From Planctomycetota bacterium (lineage in GTDB: Bacteria; Planctomycetota; Phycisphaerae; UBA1845): a stretch of 64,000 nucleotides of DNA. Position numbers and translations under genes: made by a program. The number at the start of each line of letters is the position of its first letter. The stretch's first letter is position 1. The stretch covers positions 62,001-126,000 of the forward strand of contig JAKQDH010000069.1 in assembly GCA_029558835.1 (NCBI GenBank), read 5' to 3'. Below are positions 60,246-64,000 of the stretch, in pieces. The notes beneath the pieces were generated by a model. It had not been told where the DNA came from. It did no database searches and was given only the letters and a program-made list of their open reading frames with translations.

Positions 60246-61361
60246 CTACAGAGCCGGCTTATCACAAGCGTTAACTACGCGCTGCATCTGCGCCCGGTGT
60301 TGTTCCATGGACTCCAGCAGCCGGAACTGGGTCCGGCAGCGGTCGAGGTTATGCCCCGGCCGCGAGACTCGGTAGTACATATCACCCTGCAAGTAGTCGG
60401 TCAGAAAGCGCAAGCCCTGTTCAAAGATAATCACCTCCGCGGCGGGTACGAGGTGGGCGCGCTCGGCCGGGGTGAGGAAGCCGCCGGCGGCCGACAGGTA
60501 GCCTCGCGTCAGGGCGGTAAAGAGCGGCAGATGGAGCGCGACCTGCGCGGAGTCGGGCTCATCCTCGGCGCAGCCGCTGGTCATCGAGCGCACCATGTCG
60601 CCGAAGTCGTGCCCCGCCAGGCCCGGCATGACGGTATCCAGATCCACGACACACAGCGGCTCGTCGTCGGTCGCGTCGAAGAGGACGTTGGTGATCTTGG
60701 CGTCGTTGTGTACGACGCGGGCCGGGAGTGCCCCCGATTCCTGGAGGCCCGTGAGTGCCCTGGCCAACGCCTGGCGCTCGCGTGCGAAGTCGATTTCCGT
60801 CCGGACGGCAGACGCCCGGCCGCGTTCGTCGCCGGCCACCGCACGCTCGAACGCGGCGTAGCGGCGCGGCGTGTCGTGAAAGCCGGGGATGGTGTCGTGC
60901 AGAGGCGGCGGCGGCAGGTCGGCCAGCAGGGCCTGGAACCGGCCGAAGATGCGCCCGGCGGCCTCCGCCTGAGGCGGCGCGGTGACGGTCGCATACGTCC
61001 GCGTGTTCTCGATGTACAGGAGCATCCGCCAGCAGTCACCCTTCTCGTCGCGGAGGAGGTCCGCACCCGAGCGGGTGAGCACCGGCGTCAGCACCCGGCG
61101 ATCGACGTCGCGGACACCTGCGGCCGCCAGCTTCCGGCGGATATGGGTCGTGACGCGGCGCAGGTTCTCGGTCAGCAGCTCCGGCCGCGGAAACACCTGC
61201 TGGTTGAGGCGTTGCAGCAGGAAACGCCGGGTCTGACCGAGTTGAGCAATGGTGAGCACGTACGAGTCGTGGATGTGCCCGCCGGGCAGGGGCTCGGCGC
61301 CGATGAGTTCAGCGTCCGGCAGGAACTGCTGCACGGTTTGGCCAAGTTGTTCCCGGCTCAC
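60246..61361 (-). CDS. APH-fold sugar kinase, N-acetylhexosamine 1-kinase (NahK)-like
   Basis: 371 aa, GTG start at 61361. The phosphotransferase fold is shown by 'VVHNDAKITNVLFD' (HxDxxxxN catalytic loop) and 'LCVVDLDTVMPGL' (metal-binding D). 'GGHIHDSYVL' and 'QRLNQQVFPRPELLTENL' are typical of NahK-like kinases, which phosphorylate GlcNAc/GalNAc at C1. The next gene upstream is a sugar-1-phosphate nucleotidyltransferase-like gene on the same strand, a pairing that supports a HexNAc-1-phosphate to nucleotide-sugar route. The exact substrate is inference. Confidence 0.83.
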   Translation of the reverse strand: MSREQLGQTVQQFLPDAELIGAEPLPGGHIHDSYVLTIAQLGQTRRFLLQRLNQQVFPRPELLTENLRRVTTHIRRKLAAAGVRDVDRRVLTPVLTRSGADLLRDEKGDCWRMLLYIENTRTYATVTAPPQAEAAGRIFGRFQALLADLPPPPLHDTIPGFHDTPRRYAAFERAVAGDERGRASAVRTEIDFARERQALARALTGLQESGALPARVVHNDAKITNVLFDATDDEPLCVVDLDTVMPGLAGHDFGDMVRSMTSGCAEDEPDSAQVALHLPLFTALTRGYLSAAGGFLTPAERAHLVPAAEVIIFEQGLRFLTDYLQGDMYYRVSRPGHNLDRCRTQFRLLESMEQHRAQMQRVVNACDKPAL

Positions 61362-61420
61362 TTGGGTAACGCCTCACGCTGAATGAGTCCAGGCAATCCG
61401 GACGGTGAATGCCGTTCGCG

Positions 61421-61517
61421 GGTGGCATGGCCAGGCGCAGCGCCGCCATGCGCTGCAGGCGGTGCGAGGCTGCTTCTCACAACAACATGCCGGCGCCTTC
61501 GGCTTGGGCATGCCACC
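61421..61517. repeat. Paired-arm interspersed repeat, copy 7 (B-A' orientation)
   Basis: Left arm 61421-61451 (GGTGGCATGGCCAGGCG...CCATGC), right arm 61486-61517 (CATGCCGGCGCCTTCGGC...CACC). It occupies the gap between the kinase and nucleotidyltransferase genes. Confidence 0.9.
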
Positions 61518-61560
61518 CCACTACGTAGCCACGCGGGCGGTCCTGCGTGCCCGGCACCAG

Positions 61561-62469
61561 TCATTCCCATAGGCGCTCAGGGTAGACGCCGCGTGCCACG
61601 AGGTCACGCACCATGTCGGTCACGGCCGAGCGGTCCGCCCGATGGGTGAGGCCGCACCAGCGCTCGCGGGCCGGCAGCACGCGCACGCGGGCACGCCCCT
61701 GACGCATCACGTCCGCGACGGCCACCGGCAGGTAGAACTCCCGGTCGAGCGTTTGCCCGTTTGCGCGCAGAAACGCGGTGAAGCCCTCCAACGCCTGCCT
61801 CAGGAACTGCGGCCGAAAGGCCCACAAGTTCATGGAGACGCATGCACCGCCATCCACAAGCTGCGTTGCCCCCGTGGCGTCGCGGTAGCAGCCGCCGTCA
61901 CCGTGACGCTCGATACCGATGATCTCGTCGATGCGTTCCAGCCAGCCGTCCGGCGTGCAGCGGCACAGGCCGCGCGAGACCGCACCGGTCGCAGGCAGCG
62001 TGTCACGCACGGGATAGCCGACCATCGCGTAGGTTGGCACCGGGCCGGGGTCGCGCTGCTGGAGGAACTCACCAAGCATGGCCACGGACGAGGCGCCGTA
62101 GTAGTCATCGGCGTTGGCGACGACGAAGGGGTCGGCGAGCGTATCGCCGGCCGCCAGCACGGCATGGCCGGTGCCCCAGGGCTTGGTCCGTCCGGCGGGG
62201 GGCTGAAAGCCGGCGGGCAATGCCTCGAGGCGCTGGTGCACGTAGTTGACGGGCAGGTGGCGGCCGATGCGTGCTCCCAACGTCTCCCGGAAGGTCGGCT
62301 CCATTTCCGCCCGGATCACGAACACGACCCGGCCGAAGCCGCTTCGCCAGGCATCGTAGACGGTGTAGTCGGTGACGGTTTCGCCGCCGGGTCCGACCGG
62401 CTCCAATTGCTTGCAGCCGCCGTAGCGGCTGCTGATGCCGGCCGCCAGCATGACCAGACTGGGCTTCAT
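61561..62469 (-). CDS. Sugar-1-phosphate nucleotidyltransferase-like protein
   Basis: 302 aa from the ATG at 62469 with a GGAGG site. 'MLAAGISSRYGGCKQLEPVGPGGETVTDYTVYDAWRSGFGRVVFVIR' is a nucleotidyltransferase N-terminus (AAG-x-SSRYGG in place of GxGTRL). 'PWGTGHAVLAAGD', 'FVVANADDYYG' (metal-binding Asp) and 'VSMNLWAF' also match. It probably forms a UDP- or dTDP-sugar from the sugar-1-phosphate made by the neighbouring kinase. Confidence 0.87.
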   Translation of the reverse strand: MKPSLVMLAAGISSRYGGCKQLEPVGPGGETVTDYTVYDAWRSGFGRVVFVIRAEMEPTFRETLGARIGRHLPVNYVHQRLEALPAGFQPPAGRTKPWGTGHAVLAAGDTLADPFVVANADDYYGASSVAMLGEFLQQRDPGPVPTYAMVGYPVRDTLPATGAVSRGLCRCTPDGWLERIDEIIGIERHGDGGCYRDATGATQLVDGGACVSMNLWAFRPQFLRQALEGFTAFLRANGQTLDREFYLPVAVADVMRQGRARVRVLPARERWCGLTHRADRSAVTDMVRDLVARGVYPERLWE

Positions 62470-62592
62470 GGGACCTCCGCTTGCAGAACCGCCCTTTGGT
62501 CTGCACACTACGCGAGTCTTCGCCGTCGCCCCGGAGACGGCGATCCGACCGGTTACGCTCGCTGGACACGCCACGCACGAGGAGGCGCTACG

Positions 62593-63969
62593 ATGAACGA
62601 ACACTCCGCTCCCGACGTTCCCGCTGTCTCATCCACCCGGCGCGAGTTTCTCAAGCTCGGTGCGGTAGCCGGCGTCGGTGCCGCCGTGGCGCCGCTGGCC
62701 GGCTGCGCTCGGCATCTCGGTTCGCTCACCGAGCCGCAGCGCCTTTTCGCCGTTCCGCCGATGCCGGGCGTGCGTATCGGCTTCGTCGGCGTCGGCGGCA
62801 TGGGCAGCAACCACGTGCACCAACTGCTCAAGGTGCCCGGTGCCGAAATCCGGGCCGTCTGCGACATCGTACCGGAGAAGGTCGCGCGTATCCAGGACGT
62901 TGTGGTACAGGCCGGGCAGCGTCGCCCGACGGGCTACGACCGCGGGCCGCGTGACTTCGAACGGCTGTGCGAGCAGGAGGAGCTGGACCTCATCTACACG
63001 GCCACGCCCTGGGAGTGGCACGTGCCGGTCTGTGTGGCCGCCATGCGCGCCGGCAAGCACGCGGCCACCGAGGTACCGGCGGCCGTTACGATCGATGAAT
63101 GCTGGGAGCTGGTGGAGACGGCCGAGAAGTACGGTAAGCACTGCGTGATGATGGAGAACTGCTGCTACGATCGCCCGGAGATGATGGTGCTGAACATGGT
63201 GCGCAAGGGCCTGTTCGGCGAAGTGCTGCACGGCGAGTGCGGCTACCTCCACGATTTGCGCGGCGTGAAGTTCAGCACCGAAGGGGAGGGGCTGTGGCGA
63301 CGGGCCCATTCCATGACGCGCGACGGGAACCTCTACCCGACGCACGGCCTGGGGCCGATCGCCCAATGCATGGACGTGAATCGCGGCGACCGCTTCGACT
63401 ACCTGGTGTCGATGAGTGGGCCGTCACGCGGTCTGCAGCTCCACCAGCAGGAACACTTGGCTGCCGACGATCCGCGGCGCAACGAGAAGTACGTGCTGGG
63501 GGACCTGAACCTGACCCTGATCAAGACGGTGAAGGGGCGGACGATCTACCTGGTGCATGATACGAACCTGCCGCGGCCGTACAGTCGCATTCATATGTTG
63601 CAGGGCACGCGAGGCCTGAAGCTGGGCTATCCGGACCGCATTCATATCGAGGGGCGCAGCCCGGCACACGAGTGGGAGCCGCTGGACAACTATAAGGACG
63701 AGTTTGAGCATCCCTTGTGGAAATCCGAGAGCGTGCGCACGGCCAGCGGCGGGCACGGCGGGATGGATTACCTGGAAGACTACCGACTGATTCGCTGTCT
63801 CATTGCCGGAGAGCCGCTGGATATGGACGTCTACGATGCGGCCGCGTGGAGCTGCATCTCGGAGCTGACGGAGCGGTCAGTGGCACATCGCAGCCGGTCC
63901 GTCAACGTTCCTGATTTCACCCGCGGCACATGGAGGGTCCGCCCGCCGGTGCCGATTGTGGAGGGGTGA
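62593..63969 (+). CDS. GH109-like Gfo/Idh/MocA family protein, Tat-exported; possible alpha-N-acetylgalactosaminidase
   Basis: 458 aa from the ATG at 62593 with a GAGGAGG site. A Tat signal ('STRREFLKLGAVAGVGAAVAPLAGC') is followed by a Rossmann NAD-binding domain ('RIGFVGVGGMGSNHVHQLL', 'AVCDIVPEKVARIQ') and 'IYTATPWEWHVPVCVAAMRAGKHAATEVPAA'. 'MMENCCYDRPEMMVLNMVRKGLFGEVLHGECGYLHDLRGVKF' and 'RDGNLYPTHGLGPIAQCMDVNRGDRFDYLVSMS' match GH109-type enzymes, which use NAD to remove alpha-GalNAc. It divides divergently from the nucleotidyltransferase gene. The specific activity is inferred. Confidence 0.85.
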   Translation: MNEHSAPDVPAVSSTRREFLKLGAVAGVGAAVAPLAGCARHLGSLTEPQRLFAVPPMPGVRIGFVGVGGMGSNHVHQLLKVPGAEIRAVCDIVPEKVARIQDVVVQAGQRRPTGYDRGPRDFERLCEQEELDLIYTATPWEWHVPVCVAAMRAGKHAATEVPAAVTIDECWELVETAEKYGKHCVMMENCCYDRPEMMVLNMVRKGLFGEVLHGECGYLHDLRGVKFSTEGEGLWRRAHSMTRDGNLYPTHGLGPIAQCMDVNRGDRFDYLVSMSGPSRGLQLHQQEHLAADDPRRNEKYVLGDLNLTLIKTVKGRTIYLVHDTNLPRPYSRIHMLQGTRGLKLGYPDRIHIEGRSPAHEWEPLDNYKDEFEHPLWKSESVRTASGGHGGMDYLEDYRLIRCLIAGEPLDMDVYDAAAWSCISELTERSVAHRSRSVNVPDFTRGTWRVRPPVPIVEG

Positions 63970-64000
63970 ATGCAGACGGAGAGGGGGCAGAAGGCAAGAG
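63970..64000. other. Window edge, no feature seen
   Basis: Thirty bases after the GH109-like stop codon, too short to interpret. Confidence 0.6.

Overview
This is a gene-dense, very GC-rich bacterial window that most resembles a planctomycete, probably Phycisphaerae-like. I base that on a dockerin-like 'DGDGDVDLRDL' motif, a ThiD2-ThiE fusion, secreted DUF362/DUF6599 proteins, a CotH/VTC/DUF4956 set, and fused NagB-PIG-L and GH109 enzymes. The assignment rests on gene content read by eye, not on phylogeny. I see no rRNA, tRNA, CRISPR array, phage or transposase gene.

Layout. 1-7.7 kb (minus strand): a CotH kinase-like lipoprotein, a VTC-type polyphosphate polymerase-like protein and DUF4956, then a secreted helical protein, a lipoprotein, ispD and a PIN-TRAM membrane protein. 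8.4-9.9 kb (plus): dodecin, a sigma factor and a putative membrane partner carrying an EF-hand. 10-14.6 kb (minus): an NhaC-type antiporter, pyrE and purB. 14.9-19 kb (plus): a B-repeat lipoprotein, a cyclophilin lipoprotein, and prfB with its programmed +1 frameshift. 19.2-21.8 kb (minus): a ThiD2-ThiE protein overlapping two small membrane proteins and a Nudix protein with a degenerate active-site box. 22-39.1 kb (minus): a complete 14-gene complex I operon nuoA-N, interrupted by one glycosyltransferase-like membrane protein and three interspersed repeats. 39.8-43 kb (minus): tig and two clpP genes. 43.4-51.2 kb: class I aldolase, a GH17 lipoprotein, and exported redox or unknown proteins (TlpA-like, DUF362, DUF6599, DUF3795).

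51.5-64 kb looks like a glycan-use locus: exported GH29 fucosidase, GH20 hexosaminidase and GH109-type N-acetylgalactosaminidase, a sodium:solute symporter, a NagB-PIG-L fusion, and an APH-fold sugar kinase paired with a sugar-1-phosphate nucleotidyltransferase. Together they suggest trimming of fucosylated, HexNAc-rich glycans, uptake of the sugars, and either deamination to fructose-6-phosphate or activation to a nucleotide sugar.

The most distinctive non-coding feature is a set of interspersed palindromic repeats. One family (seven full copies and one half copy) is a roughly 95 bp asymmetric pair of hairpins found in both orientations, three times inside the nuo operon. A second REP-like family has about ten copies, one of them inside the symporter reading frame. 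A 107 bp element bounded by perfect 15-bp inverted repeats near 60.1 kb looks MITE-like.
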